The notes below the pieces were generated by a model, which was not told the origin of the DNA, ran no database searches, and saw only the letters and a program-made list of their open reading frames with translations. A stretch of DNA of 64,000 bases from JAJDOD01 sp050299835. GTDB lineage: Bacteria; Pseudomonadota; Alphaproteobacteria; Rhodobacterales; Rhodobacteraceae. The translations under genes were made by a program, and so were the position numbers. Positions 1-7,526 of this stretch are shown in pieces (the stretch's first letter is position 1; every line of letters begins with the position of its first letter). The DNA lies in NCBI GenBank assembly GCA_050299835.1, contig JBNKWP010000005.1:109393-173392 (forward strand), in the 5' to 3' direction.

Positions 1-313
1 GCGGTTTCTCCACCAGCGCGTGCTTTCCGGCCTTCATGGCACGAATGGCATAATCGGCATGCATGGAGTTCGGCAGCGCGACATACACCGCGTCGCAGAC
101 ATCATCTGCCAGCATCGCATCATAGTCGTCATAGGAAACGACCTTCGGAATATCATAGAACTCCGCCAGTTTCCCCGCACCCTCGGCATTGCCCGACACG
201 ATGGCCGTAACAACCGAATTTTCCACCTGCGGAATGGCGGGCAGAAACGCTTCCTGGCTGATCCACCCTGCGCCCACCACGGCGTAGCGCACCGGTCCCT
301 TGTTCTCGGCCAT
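1..313 (-). CDS. Gfo/Idh/MocA-family oxidoreductase, N-terminal part (cut by window edge)
   Basis: The first 104 residues of an NAD(P)-dependent dehydrogenase of the Gfo/Idh/MocA family, which typically oxidises sugars, inositols or related polyols. The start ATG gives an N-terminus with the Rossmann pattern VVGAGWISQEAFLPA (about residues 12-26). Further on come the family's ALPNSMHADYAIRAMKAGKH segment and the EKP motif right at the window edge, whose lysine is a conserved catalytic residue. The catalytic C-terminal domain lies outside the window, so the substrate cannot be judged. It runs in the same direction as the urease genes, 78 bases after ureG, and may or may not be cotranscribed with them. 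Confidence 0.85.
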   Translation of the reverse strand, partial: MAENKGPVRYAVVGAGWISQEAFLPAIPQVENSVVTAIVSGNAEGAGKLAEFYDIPKVVSYDDYDAMLADDVCDAVYVALPNSMHADYAIRAMKAGKHALVEKP

Positions 314-391
314 GCTCAAATACCTCCCTTGAATTCACTGGCGCGCATAAAAGACCGCATCCCTCAGGATCGCAAGCCTTCTTGCACTCAC

Positions 392-1024
392 CTATTCGGC
401 GGCGATACCCGCCAGGTCGAGCCCGCCGATCTCGGCGATCTGCCGGATCACCGCCTGTACGCCCTCGCCACGCCGCAGCGCCGTGAAGACGAAGGGCCGC
501 CCGTCGCGCATCCGCGTCGCATCCCGCTCCATCACCTCAAGCGATGCGCCCACATGCGGTGCCAGATCGGTCTTGTTGATGATCAGCACATCGGATTTGG
601 TGATCGCAGGCCCGCCCTTGCGCGGAATCTCCTCGCCAGCGGCGACGTCGATCACGTAAAGCGTCAGATCGGCCAGTTCCGGGCTGAACGTGGCCGACAG
701 GTTGTCGCCGCCGGACTCGATCAGCACGATCTCCACTTCCGGATGCCGCTCGACCATCTTTGCCACGGCTGCAAGGTTGATCGAGGCATCTTCCCGGATC
801 GCAGTATGCGGGCATCCGCCCGTTTCCACCCCGATCACCCGATCGGCGGGCAGGATCTGCATCCGCATCAGCGCCTCGGCATCTTCCTGCGTGTAGATGT
901 CATTGGTGATGACCCCGATGGAATGCGTCTCCTTCAACGCCTCCGCCAGCCGCGCGGTCAGCGTCGTCTTGCCCGCGCCGACCGGGCCGCCGATGCCGAT
1001 CCGAAGGGGTCCGTGTTTGCTCAT
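392..1024 (-). CDS. ureG: Urease accessory GTPase UreG
   Basis: UreG, 210 residues, the usual family length. It is a SIMIBI-class GTPase that works with UreD, UreF and UreE to load nickel and carbamylate the active-site lysine of urease in the cytoplasm. The sequence shows the P-loop GGPVGAGKTT (about 12-21), the metal-binding Cys-Pro-His motif within ETGGCPHTAIRED, the ESGGDNLSATFSPELADL region, and the guanine-specifying NKTD. The start ATG overlaps the ureF stop by four bases (ATGA), showing translational coupling. It is the last gene of the leftward urease operon. Confidence 0.97.
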   Translation of the reverse strand: MSKHGPLRIGIGGPVGAGKTTLTARLAEALKETHSIGVITNDIYTQEDAEALMRMQILPADRVIGVETGGCPHTAIREDASINLAAVAKMVERHPEVEIVLIESGGDNLSATFSPELADLTLYVIDVAAGEEIPRKGGPAITKSDVLIINKTDLAPHVGASLEVMERDATRMRDGRPFVFTALRRGEGVQAVIRQIAEIGGLDLAGIAAE

Positions 1025-1644
1025 GACTGGAATAGCCTCGGCTCAAGGGATTCGTGGCGCATCGCCGCAATGTCGGAAAGAAACGCCGCGTTCGCAAGAT
1101 CGTCGAGTGTGAAACCCGCCGCCTCTCTCCCCAGCTTGTCACAAGCCGGAGCCAGGGCCGCAAGAACCGCCTGCCCCTCTGTCTGGCCGAGGGGAACCAG
1201 CCGGACAGCAGCGGACACAAGGTTAGCCGCAAAAGACTGCGCATAAAGCGCGGCCGTTTCCTCAAGCGGAAGGTCTTTCAACGCCGCGGCCCGTCCGACT
1301 GCGACAGGATAGAGCAAATCCGGAAGATCCAGTTCCCAGACGCTTCGAACCGTCCGCGCAAAGGCCGCGCCCAACTGTTGCGCCTCCTCCAACCGCTCGG
1401 CTGAAGGCTGGAAGGCACGGGCCACCATATCTGCGTCCGGCTCTTTCCTCCAGGCCGCCGCCAGAAGGACGATATCGGACCTGATTGAGCCATGGTCGAA
1501 CAGATCCCCAAGCCAAAACCGCAAATCTCCGGCACAGCCGATGCGCCCCTCCCGCACCGCCGTCTCCACCCCATGGGAAAACGCAAACGCCCCCACCGGA
1601 AAAGCAGGCGAAAGCCATTGCGACAGGGTCAGCAAGTCCTTCAT
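1021..1644 (-). CDS. ureF: Urease accessory protein UreF
   Basis: UreF, about 207 residues from the ATG at MKDLLTLSQWLSPAFPVGAF, which matches where the family normally begins. A longer reading frame upstream has no family similarity and was left out. UreF bridges UreD and UreG in the nickel-insertion complex. The N-terminal pattern SPAFPVGAFAFSHGVE and the all-alpha, alanine- and leucine-rich body are typical. It overlaps ureG by ATGA and lies about 80 bases downstream of ureE. Confidence 0.93.
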   Translation of the reverse strand: MKDLLTLSQWLSPAFPVGAFAFSHGVETAVREGRIGCAGDLRFWLGDLFDHGSIRSDIVLLAAAWRKEPDADMVARAFQPSAERLEEAQQLGAAFARTVRSVWELDLPDLLYPVAVGRAAALKDLPLEETAALYAQSFAANLVSAAVRLVPLGQTEGQAVLAALAPACDKLGREAAGFTLDDLANAAFLSDIAAMRHESLEPRLFQS

Positions 1645-1728
1645 CGGTCTAAAAATATCCGGGCGAGGTTCGGAGGAGCAAAGCCCCCCCAGCAACGCGA
1701 CGTGCGCAGCACGGCGCCAATCCTGCCA

Positions 1729-2199
1729 TCAGTGTTCATGCGCCGTTGCTCCGTGCTCATGCGAATGGGTCCGACCATGACCATAGGCCCCGCCTTCCGG
1801 CGTGAATGGTTCGTCAACCTCGGTCAGCGTCGCCCCCAGATGCTCCAGCATGTGCCCGATCACCTTGTCGCGCTGGATCAGCAGCCTCTCCGCCTCGATC
1901 CGGCAGGGCGTGTGACGGTTGCCGATATGCCAGGCCAGCCGGGCAAGATCCGGACCGGTCACCGCGTAAAGCGCCTCGGGCGCGGCGGCGATCTCGATCA
2001 GCCGACCGTCCTCCAGCTCGAACGCCTCGCCCGCGTCCAGCGACGTGGTCTTGCTCAAATCGGCAAGGAACCGCGTCCCGCCCGCTCCCGTCAGCGTCTT
2101 CCGGCGCAGAAACCGGTCGTCATAGGTCAGGACACAGCGGTCGGCGGCCTCCGCCCAGTCCCCGGCGGATCGGACAACAGAGGCAACGGGCAGGGTCAT
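1729..2199 (-). CDS. ureE: Urease accessory nickel metallochaperone UreE
   Basis: UreE, 156 residues. It delivers nickel to the UreDFG-urease complex. The N-terminal domain (LTYDDRFLRRKTLTGAGG) and the central metal-binding segment around HIGNRHTPCRIE (about residues 97-108) are recognisable. The C-terminus is a histidine-rich tail (GHGRTHSHEHGATAHEH), the usual extra nickel-binding extension. The ATG is preceded by an AAGGAG-type ribosome site and overlaps the stop of the preceding secreted-protein gene by ATGA, so the two are translationally coupled. Confidence 0.95.
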   Translation of the reverse strand: MTLPVASVVRSAGDWAEAADRCVLTYDDRFLRRKTLTGAGGTRFLADLSKTTSLDAGEAFELEDGRLIEIAAAPEALYAVTGPDLARLAWHIGNRHTPCRIEAERLLIQRDKVIGHMLEHLGATLTEVDEPFTPEGGAYGHGRTHSHEHGATAHEH

Positions 2200-2753
2200 G
2201 GAAGCTCCTTCGAAATCGAAACGGGGGGCCGCGCATCGTAATAGCCCGGACCGCCAAATCCGACCAAAACCGGGACATCGAGGCCGAACAAATAGATGAA
2301 CTCGACCAGGCTCTTCTCGTCCGGATTGGTGTAATAGGTCTGGACCCCGATGGCATCGTATTCGCAATCGCCGATCCGATAGCGCCCCGTGCCACGGGTG
2401 TGAACGGAAAACGGCAGACGCTCGATTTCCTCACCGGTCTGGTCGATTGTGATCTGCTCTCCCGCCATCCCGGTCCACGGGCGCGGCGGCACAAGCGAAC
2501 TTGTATCGAACGTATACTTGAACCGGTCCACGCTGTCCGACCCGACCTCGCGATATCCGGTCTCCAGAAGACCGCCGGACGCTTCGTACTCGTAAACGGC
2601 GTCGCCCGAATACTCGGTCTCGAACACCGCGCCCGAGGCATCGCGCCGGATGATCGAGTAACTTCCGTCGGCATATTCGACACGAAACCCGGTCAGGGCG
2701 TCGTCAGCCGTCGGACAGGCAACCGCCCCGACCGGCAAACATGCCAGCGTCAG
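2196..2753 (-). CDS. Hypothetical exported protein coupled to ureE, start uncertain
   Basis: An unrecognised protein of about 180 residues whose stop overlaps the ureE start (ATGA). The mature part is rich in aromatic and acidic residues (RVEYADGSYSIIRRD, YRIGDCEYDAIGVQTYY) and ends with DARPPVSISKELP, suggesting a beta-rich periplasmic domain. The N-terminus LSLTLACLPVGAVACP looks like a signal peptide or lipoprotein signal. No in-frame ATG or GTG exists there: only CTG codons (2753, 2747) or a TTG (2738) are available. The start also touches the stop of the DUF1127 gene at 2750. Function unknown; its position suggests a urease-related or simply co-expressed role. Confidence 0.55.
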   Translation of the reverse strand: MTLACLPVGAVACPTADDALTGFRVEYADGSYSIIRRDASGAVFETEYSGDAVYEYEASGGLLETGYREVGSDSVDRFKYTFDTSSLVPPRPWTGMAGEQITIDQTGEEIERLPFSVHTRGTGRYRIGDCEYDAIGVQTYYTNPDEKSLVEFIYLFGLDVPVLVGFGGPGYYDARPPVSISKELP

Positions 2754-2983
2754 AGATAATAGATATCCCGGAAGACATGATGCACGATCCGGTCGCGGCT
2801 GAGGCCCAGATTGGCCAGTTCGCCGTCGCTCATGGCCTGAAGCGCCTCGATCTCCCGCAGTCGCGTATTGCTCTCGCGGCTCAACGCCAATGCGCGCCCG
2901 AACAGGGTGAATGCGCTGCCGATGCTGCTGAAGACCCGATGCGCCCATGAAGCCGGGTGAGCGGAATAGGTGATATGTGCCAT
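2750..2983 (-). CDS. DUF1127 small protein inside the urease operon
   Basis: A 77-residue protein starting MAHITYSAHPASWAHRV, with a DUF1127-type C-terminal half: RLREIEALQAMSDGELANLGLSRDRI, the common arginine-rich short helical motif seen in alphaproteobacterial small proteins, some of which bind RNA and affect phosphate or stress responses. A GAGG ribosome site precedes the ATG. It sits between ureC and the coupled exported-protein/ureE pair, an unusual place for this family. The role in the operon is unknown. Confidence 0.8.
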   Translation of the reverse strand: MAHITYSAHPASWAHRVFSSIGSAFTLFGRALALSRESNTRLREIEALQAMSDGELANLGLSRDRIVHHVFRDIYYL

Positions 2984-3094
2984 TGGAAACCTCGCTTGGT
3001 GTCTGGTTTCCTCCCTTGCGTTCAAATTGGGTCATCGATGCTGACATTACCACTGTCGTTTGACCAAGGCCGTTATGCATGGGCTGCATGACCA

Positions 3095-4846
3095 TCAGAA
3101 CAGGAAATACCGTTGCGCCATCGGCAGCACTGACGCCGGTTCGCAGGTCAGCAACTCGCCATTGGCCCGCACCTCGTAGGTCTCGGGATGCACTTCGACC
3201 TCGGGCGTCGCATTGTTCAGGATCAGGTCCTTCTTGCCGATGTTTCGGGTGTTCTTCACCGCAAGAGTGGTCTTCGCCAGACCGAGCGCATCCCCGATGC
3301 CTTCCGTCAAGGCCGCCTCCGACACAAAGGTGACCGCCGAGTTCTCCAGCGACCGGCCATAGGCCCCGAACATCGGTCGCGTATAGACCGGCTGAGGCGT
3401 CGGGATCGAGGCATTGGGATCGCCCATCTGCGCACAGGCAATGGTCCCGCCCAGCAGAACCATCTCCGGCTTCACGCCGAAGAACGCCGGATGCCACAGC
3501 ACCAGATCCGCGCGTTTTCCGACTTCGATGGAGCCGATCTCGTGGCTGATCCCATGCGCGATAGCCGGGTTGATCGTGTATTTCGCCACGTAACGGCGCA
3601 CCCGGTAATTGTCGTTGTCGCCGGTTTCCTCCGATAGCCGCCCGCGCTGCTTCTTCATCTTGTCAGCGGTCTGCCAGGTGCGGATCACTACTTCGCCCAC
3701 CCGACCCATCGCCTGGCTGTCCGACGCGATGATCGAAAACGCACCCATGTCATGCAGGATGTCCTCCGCCGCGATGGTCTCCCGCCGGATGCGGGACTCA
3801 GCAAAGGCCACATCCTCGGGGATCGACTTGTCGAGGTGGTGGCAGACCATCAGCATGTCCAGATGCTCTTCCAGCGTGTTCACCGTGAAAGGCCGCGTCG
3901 GGTTGGTGGAGGACGGCAGAACGTGGTCCTCGCCGCAGATCTTGATGATGTCCGGGGCGTGCCCGCCGCCCGCGCCCTCGGTGTGGAAGGCATGGATGGT
4001 CCGTCCCTTCATGGCCTTCACCGTGTTCTCGACGAAGCCGCTCTCGTTCAGCGTATCGGTGTGGATCATCACCTGCACGTCCATCGCATCCGCCACGCTC
4101 AGGCAGCAGTCGATAGCTCCCGGAGTGGTCCCCCAATCCTCGTGCAGCTTCAGCGAACAGGCCCCCGCCTTGACCTGCTCTTCGAGCGCAGCGGGGAGCG
4201 AAGCATTTCCCTTGCCCGCAAAGGCGAGGTTCATCGGAAACGCATCCGCCGCCTGAAGCATCCGCCCGATATGCCAGGGCCCCGGCGTGCAGGTCGTCGC
4301 CAGCGTCCCGTGCGCCGGACCAGTGCCACCGCCGAGCATCGTGGTCAGCCCCGAATGCAGCGCGTCCTCGATCTGCTGCGGGCAGATGAAATGGATATGG
4401 CTGTCGAACCCGCCCGCCGTCAGGATGCGCCCCTCGCCCGCGATGGCCTCTGTCCCCGGCCCGACGATGATGTTCACGCCCGGCTGCGTGTCCGGGTTGC
4501 CGGCCTTGCCGATGGCGGCAATGCGCCCATCCTTCAACCCGATATCCGCCTTGAAGATGCCGGAATGATCGAGGACCAGGGCATTGGTTATGACCGTATC
4601 GACCGCGCCGTCGGCCCGGGTCGCCTGGGATTGCCCCATGCCGTCGCGGATCACTTTGCCACCGCCGAACTTGACCTCCTCGCCATAGACGGCCGCGTTC
4701 CCGCCCGAAACCGCTGCCCCCACGGCCTCCGCCGTCAGGTCGCGCTCGACCTCGATGATCAGATCGGTATCGGCAAGCCGCACCTTGTCGCCCGTGGTCG
4801 GGCCAAACATTGCGGCATAGTCGGAGCGGGAGATTTTTGCTGGCAT
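3095..4846 (-). CDS. ureC: Urease subunit alpha UreC (catalytic)
   Basis: Urease alpha subunit, 583 residues against about 567 to 570 in well-known homologues. It hydrolyses urea to ammonia and carbamate in the cytoplasm. All catalytic residues can be placed: nickel ligands His150 and His152 (SHIHFICPQQ), the carbamylated Lys233 (SLKLHEDWGTTPG), His262 (IHTDTLNESGF), His288 (AFHTEGAGGGHAPD), the flap cysteine Cys335 (VCHHLD) and Asp376 (ASDSQAMGR). The offset of 16 against classical numbering shows the extra residues lie before His150, probably around NIIVGPGTEAIAGEG (126-139). Intact start and stop; the gene product looks active. Confidence 0.98.
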   Translation of the reverse strand: MPAKISRSDYAAMFGPTTGDKVRLADTDLIIEVERDLTAEAVGAAVSGGNAAVYGEEVKFGGGKVIRDGMGQSQATRADGAVDTVITNALVLDHSGIFKADIGLKDGRIAAIGKAGNPDTQPGVNIIVGPGTEAIAGEGRILTAGGFDSHIHFICPQQIEDALHSGLTTMLGGGTGPAHGTLATTCTPGPWHIGRMLQAADAFPMNLAFAGKGNASLPAALEEQVKAGACSLKLHEDWGTTPGAIDCCLSVADAMDVQVMIHTDTLNESGFVENTVKAMKGRTIHAFHTEGAGGGHAPDIIKICGEDHVLPSSTNPTRPFTVNTLEEHLDMLMVCHHLDKSIPEDVAFAESRIRRETIAAEDILHDMGAFSIIASDSQAMGRVGEVVIRTWQTADKMKKQRGRLSEETGDNDNYRVRRYVAKYTINPAIAHGISHEIGSIEVGKRADLVLWHPAFFGVKPEMVLLGGTIACAQMGDPNASIPTPQPVYTRPMFGAYGRSLENSAVTFVSEAALTEGIGDALGLAKTTLAVKNTRNIGKKDLILNNATPEVEVHPETYEVRANGELLTCEPASVLPMAQRYFLF

Positions 4847-4864
4847 TGTGGCTTCCTGACTTTC

Positions 4865-5221
4865 TCAAATTCTGCAGAGAAACATCGTATCACGCGTGTA
4901 TTCGTCTGCTTTTCCATTCCCGATTGCTGATGTGATTCGACAAAGCTCGTGCCAAATCACGTCTTCGGGCATGTCCGGCTTTCTGCTTGTCAAAAGGTCC
5001 TGCATGTCGCCCAGAGTTTCCAAGGCTTCTGCATCCTTATCCGAGAGCGTAATCTCGAAAAATGCCTCAACGGCCTCGATCAGTTCGACGTCGTCCAGAT
5101 CACCCCAGATTCCCGCGTTCGGCTTCGGGTTCGGCCGCCCCCAAAAGTGGATCGGCAAGGCCCAGTAGAGTGTCCCCAGCAAGCACACGAATCTTGAAAA
5201 AAGCCGTGGAGATTCAGTCAT
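4865..5221 (-). CDS. Acyl-carrier-protein-like small protein without the modified serine
   Basis: A 118-residue protein taken from the ATG at MTESPRLFSRF; a start nine codons earlier is possible. Residues 5-27 are hydrophobic and may be a membrane anchor or uncleaved signal. Residues 40-80 (GDLDDVELIEAVEAFFEITL and on to TLGDMQDLLTSR) follow the helix II-III pattern of acyl carrier proteins. Where those have Asp-Ser-Leu, with serine carrying phosphopantetheine, this has Gly-Asp-Leu (Asp41), so it probably cannot be modified. The C-terminus (HELCRITSAIGNG) is unlike ACPs. It lies 18 bases before ureC. The ACP-like reading is inference from pattern; function unknown. Confidence 0.65.
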   Translation of the reverse strand: MTESPRLFSRFVCLLGTLYWALPIHFWGRPNPKPNAGIWGDLDDVELIEAVEAFFEITLSDKDAEALETLGDMQDLLTSRKPDMPEDVIWHELCRITSAIGNGKADEYTRDTMFLCRI

Positions 5222-5263
5222 ATTCAACCCCAAGCGCCCAATAGGCAAACGGCAGCATATACA

Positions 5264-5770
5264 TCAAAGCACCTTCTTCATCGCTATGATCCGCAAATCT
5301 TCCCGTGCGTAATCCGACCTGTCCGGATCGGTCACGAAACCGGACTTCTCGTAAAGCGGCACCGCCATGATGCGCTCGTCCAGCGCCTCCAGCTTCATTA
5401 GAGTGAAACCCATCGCCCGCGCCTCCGCGCAGAGCCGCTCGATCAGAGCCCGCCCGACGCCCTTGCCGCGTCCATCGGGGCGCACCCACATCCGGTTCAT
5501 CTCACACACCGTATCGCTCACGCGCTTCAGCATCAGCGTGCCGACCGCCCTGCCGTCGAGCCTTGCCAGCAGACATTCGCCCTTCGGCGGCGTGAAGCGC
5601 ACCAGCAGTTCCGCCATCTCCCCCGCCACGTCCTGCACGACCAGATACTTCTCGATCATCTCGCGCCGGTCTGGAAAGTCGCGCTTCAGATAGTCGAAGA
5701 ACTCCCAGACCAGTTCGGTCACCGCCGCCGCATCCGCCTCGGAGCGCACAGTGTCGATGGCAACCGTCAC
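5264..5770 (-). CDS. GNAT-family N-acetyltransferase
   Basis: A 168-residue GNAT acetyltransferase. The acetyl-CoA-binding motif A is RMWVRPDGRGKGVGRALIE (about 93-111), followed by motif B-like residues ALDERIMAVPLYEKSGF near the C-terminal half. The family transfers acetyl groups from acetyl-CoA to amines; the substrate here is unknown. The start ATG overlaps the ureB stop (ATGA), so it is translated with the urease subunits. GNAT genes are not part of the canonical urease set, so this is a lineage-specific addition to the operon. Confidence 0.88.
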   Translation of the reverse strand: MTVAIDTVRSEADAAAVTELVWEFFDYLKRDFPDRREMIEKYLVVQDVAGEMAELLVRFTPPKGECLLARLDGRAVGTLMLKRVSDTVCEMNRMWVRPDGRGKGVGRALIERLCAEARAMGFTLMKLEALDERIMAVPLYEKSGFVTDPDRSDYAREDLRIIAMKKVL

Positions 5771-6072
5771 AGATCCCCCATAACCTGCTGATTGAACCCG
5801 TATATCTTGCGCGCGCCGCTCATCGGGATGAGCGAAACTTCCCGCCGCTGCCCCGGCTCGAACCGCACGGCGGTTCCGGCGGCGATGTCAAGCCGCATGC
5901 CCCGCGCCGCATCGCGGTCGAACTCCAGCGCCGCATTCGCCTCGCCGAAGTGATAGTGCGACCCCACCTGCACCGGGCGGTCGCCGGTATTGGCGACCAT
6001 CAAAGTGATCGCCTCCCGATCCGCGTTCAGCGTGATCTCGCCATCCGCGACGAAATACTCACCGGGGATCAT
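5767..6072 (-). CDS. ureB: Urease subunit beta UreB
   Basis: Urease beta subunit, 101 residues, normal length, starting MIPGEYFVADGEITLN. The core pattern VANTGDRPVQVGSHYHFGEAN (about 28-48) and the downstream AARGMRLDIAAGTAVRFEPGQ are diagnostic. It is a structural beta-sandwich subunit that packs against UreC. It overlaps the preceding small membrane-protein gene and the following GNAT gene by four bases each. Confidence 0.97.
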   Translation of the reverse strand: MIPGEYFVADGEITLNADREAITLMVANTGDRPVQVGSHYHFGEANAALEFDRDAARGMRLDIAAGTAVRFEPGQRREVSLIPMSGARKIYGFNQQVMGDL

Positions 6073-6248
6073 TTGCGGTCCCGCACTTTGATCCGCGACT
6101 TCACAGTCGCCGCCACAGCCGCCACCGCGATCAGGCACAGACCGACCGGCAGCGACCAATCCGTGTGGGCATGCGGCAACGTCGCCTGGTGGGCCGCGGC
6201 CGGAGTTACCATCAGCACGGCAAAGACGGAAATCATACGCATTTTCAT
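6069..6248 (-). CDS. Small membrane protein between ureA and ureB
   Basis: A 59-residue protein. From MKMRMISVFAVLMVTPAAA there is a signal-like hydrophobic stretch, then a histidine-containing loop (HQATLPHAHTDW), then a second hydrophobic segment LPVGLCLIAVAAVAATV and a basic tail (KSRIKVRDRK). That predicts either a cleaved signal plus one membrane helix or a two-helix hairpin with the histidines outside. It starts four bases after ureA ends and overlaps ureB by ATGA. The histidines suggest metal binding, but this is inference only. No family recognised. Confidence 0.72.
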   Translation of the reverse strand: MKMRMISVFAVLMVTPAAAHQATLPHAHTDWSLPVGLCLIAVAAVAATVKSRIKVRDRK

Positions 6249-6252
6249 ACTC

Positions 6253-6555
6253 CTATCGGATCGGTTGGTGGACGGTGACCAGCTTGGTGCCATCCGGGAA
6301 AGTGGCCTCGACCTGCACTTCGTGGATCATCTCGGCGATGCCTTCCATGCACTGGTCGCGGGTGATGACATGGGCGCCCGCCTCCATCAGGTCGGCGACC
6401 GAACGCCCGTCCCGCGCACCTTCCACCACCGCGTCGGTGATCAGCGCCATGGCCTCGGGATGGTTCAGCTTCACGCCACGGGACAGCCGCTTGCGGGCCA
6501 CCTCGGCAGCCATCGCAACCAACAGCTTGTCGCGTTCTCTCGGGGTCAGGTTCAT
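6253..6555 (-). CDS. ureA: Urease subunit gamma UreA
   Basis: Urease gamma subunit, 100 residues, normal length: MNLTPRERDKLLVAMAAEVA at the start, then KLNHPEAMALITDAVVEGARDG and EVQVEATFPDGTKLVTVHQPI at the end, all characteristic. Together with UreB and UreC it forms the (alpha beta gamma)3 enzyme. Only one base separates its ATG from the ureD stop. The gamma and beta subunits are separate genes, not fused. Confidence 0.98.
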   Translation of the reverse strand: MNLTPRERDKLLVAMAAEVARKRLSRGVKLNHPEAMALITDAVVEGARDGRSVADLMEAGAHVITRDQCMEGIAEMIHEVQVEATFPDGTKLVTVHQPIR

Positions 6556-6556
6556 G

Positions 6557-7450
6557 TCAAATCATCCATGGTCTTGGGATCACGTCGTCCAGAAGCATCG
6601 CGATCAGCGGCATCATTACTTTGCGAAGGGTATAGGAATCTTCGGACACCAGGCGGCACACGAGCAGGTTTGGCCTGACAAGGCTCGCCCCCGCCGTCTC
6701 GGGCAGCAAGTCGCGAACCCGAGCAAGCTGGGCTTCGGCAGAGGCTCCGGCAAACAAAAGGATCGCACCCGCGACCGCTCCGTTCGCGACGCCCGGCTTG
6801 GCCAAACTGGCCGCGATGTCGCCATCGAGCCGTGTCCGGTCAAGAAAAACCATATCGCCGCCGCACCGTATCTCGATGCGATCGTCGAAAAGCGCCGAAG
6901 TGACACTCTCGCCCATGGCGGAGCGCCCGAACACCACCGGCTCGACCACAAGAGCGCTGGAACCCTCGCCCAATTCAACCGTCAGACGACGCGCGAAGGC
7001 GCAGCCATCGAACAGGATCGTCTCCTGCGGCACCCAGTTGATGCGGCTCCCCGCCCCGATGCGCAGCACCGTATCCACGCGCCCGACTTGCCCCGGCTGC
7101 GCCCGATAGGCCCGCTCCGCCGTCTGCGTGGTGACGGTCACCGCCGCGCCGTCTTCCGCTGCGATCTCCGTCCGGAACCGGTCTCCGCCGGTGACACCGC
7201 CGGAGGTATTGGTCAGGACCATCTGCGGCGTATCGCCATCGGTTCGGGGAAACAGGGCGCGGGAAGACCCCGCCTGGCGCAATCCGATGAGTCGCGCGGT
7301 CGAACCGCTCCTGTCGAATCTTGCACGTATCTCACCCCGGGCGCGCGGCTGAGTGGCCGCCACAGCTGTTCGCAGTTCCGTCAATCGTTCCCCCGGGATC
7401 GGTCTTGCCCTATCCATAGCGCCTGTCCCGACAGCCGGTGAAGGCGGCAC
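6557..7450 (-). CDS. ureD: Urease accessory protein UreD (UreH)
   Basis: UreD, up to 297 residues; a start at the internal ATG (MDRARPIPGERLTEL, base 7417) is equally plausible and gives 286. UreD binds apo-urease first and recruits UreF and UreG. The signature TNTSGGVTGGDRF (about 80-92) and the following TQTAERAYRA and NWVPQETILFDG are clear. First gene of the leftward operon, so the urease promoter should lie upstream of about 7450. No urea transporter or nickel permease accompanies it in the window. Confidence 0.94.
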   Translation of the reverse strand: MPPSPAVGTGAMDRARPIPGERLTELRTAVAATQPRARGEIRARFDRSGSTARLIGLRQAGSSRALFPRTDGDTPQMVLTNTSGGVTGGDRFRTEIAAEDGAAVTVTTQTAERAYRAQPGQVGRVDTVLRIGAGSRINWVPQETILFDGCAFARRLTVELGEGSSALVVEPVVFGRSAMGESVTSALFDDRIEIRCGGDMVFLDRTRLDGDIAASLAKPGVANGAVAGAILLFAGASAEAQLARVRDLLPETAGASLVRPNLLVCRLVSEDSYTLRKVMMPLIAMLLDDVIPRPWMI

Positions 7451-7526
7451 AGCCCAAATCGCCGATTTTCGTCCTCTTTCCGCGCGCGCCGCCTAATTTT
7501 TGTGCGCCCGCGCCGGATCGATGCTG

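Noticed and set aside
2754..3497. N-terminal extension of the exported protein before ureE to about 433 residues
   Set aside because: The upstream part runs across the DUF1127 gene and into the ureC coding region in another frame, with no plausible protein composition.
7450..7526. IspF domain or IspDF fusion
   Set aside because: The ispD stop is clean and the next 76 bases are non-coding before ureD; no frameshift would restore an IspF start.
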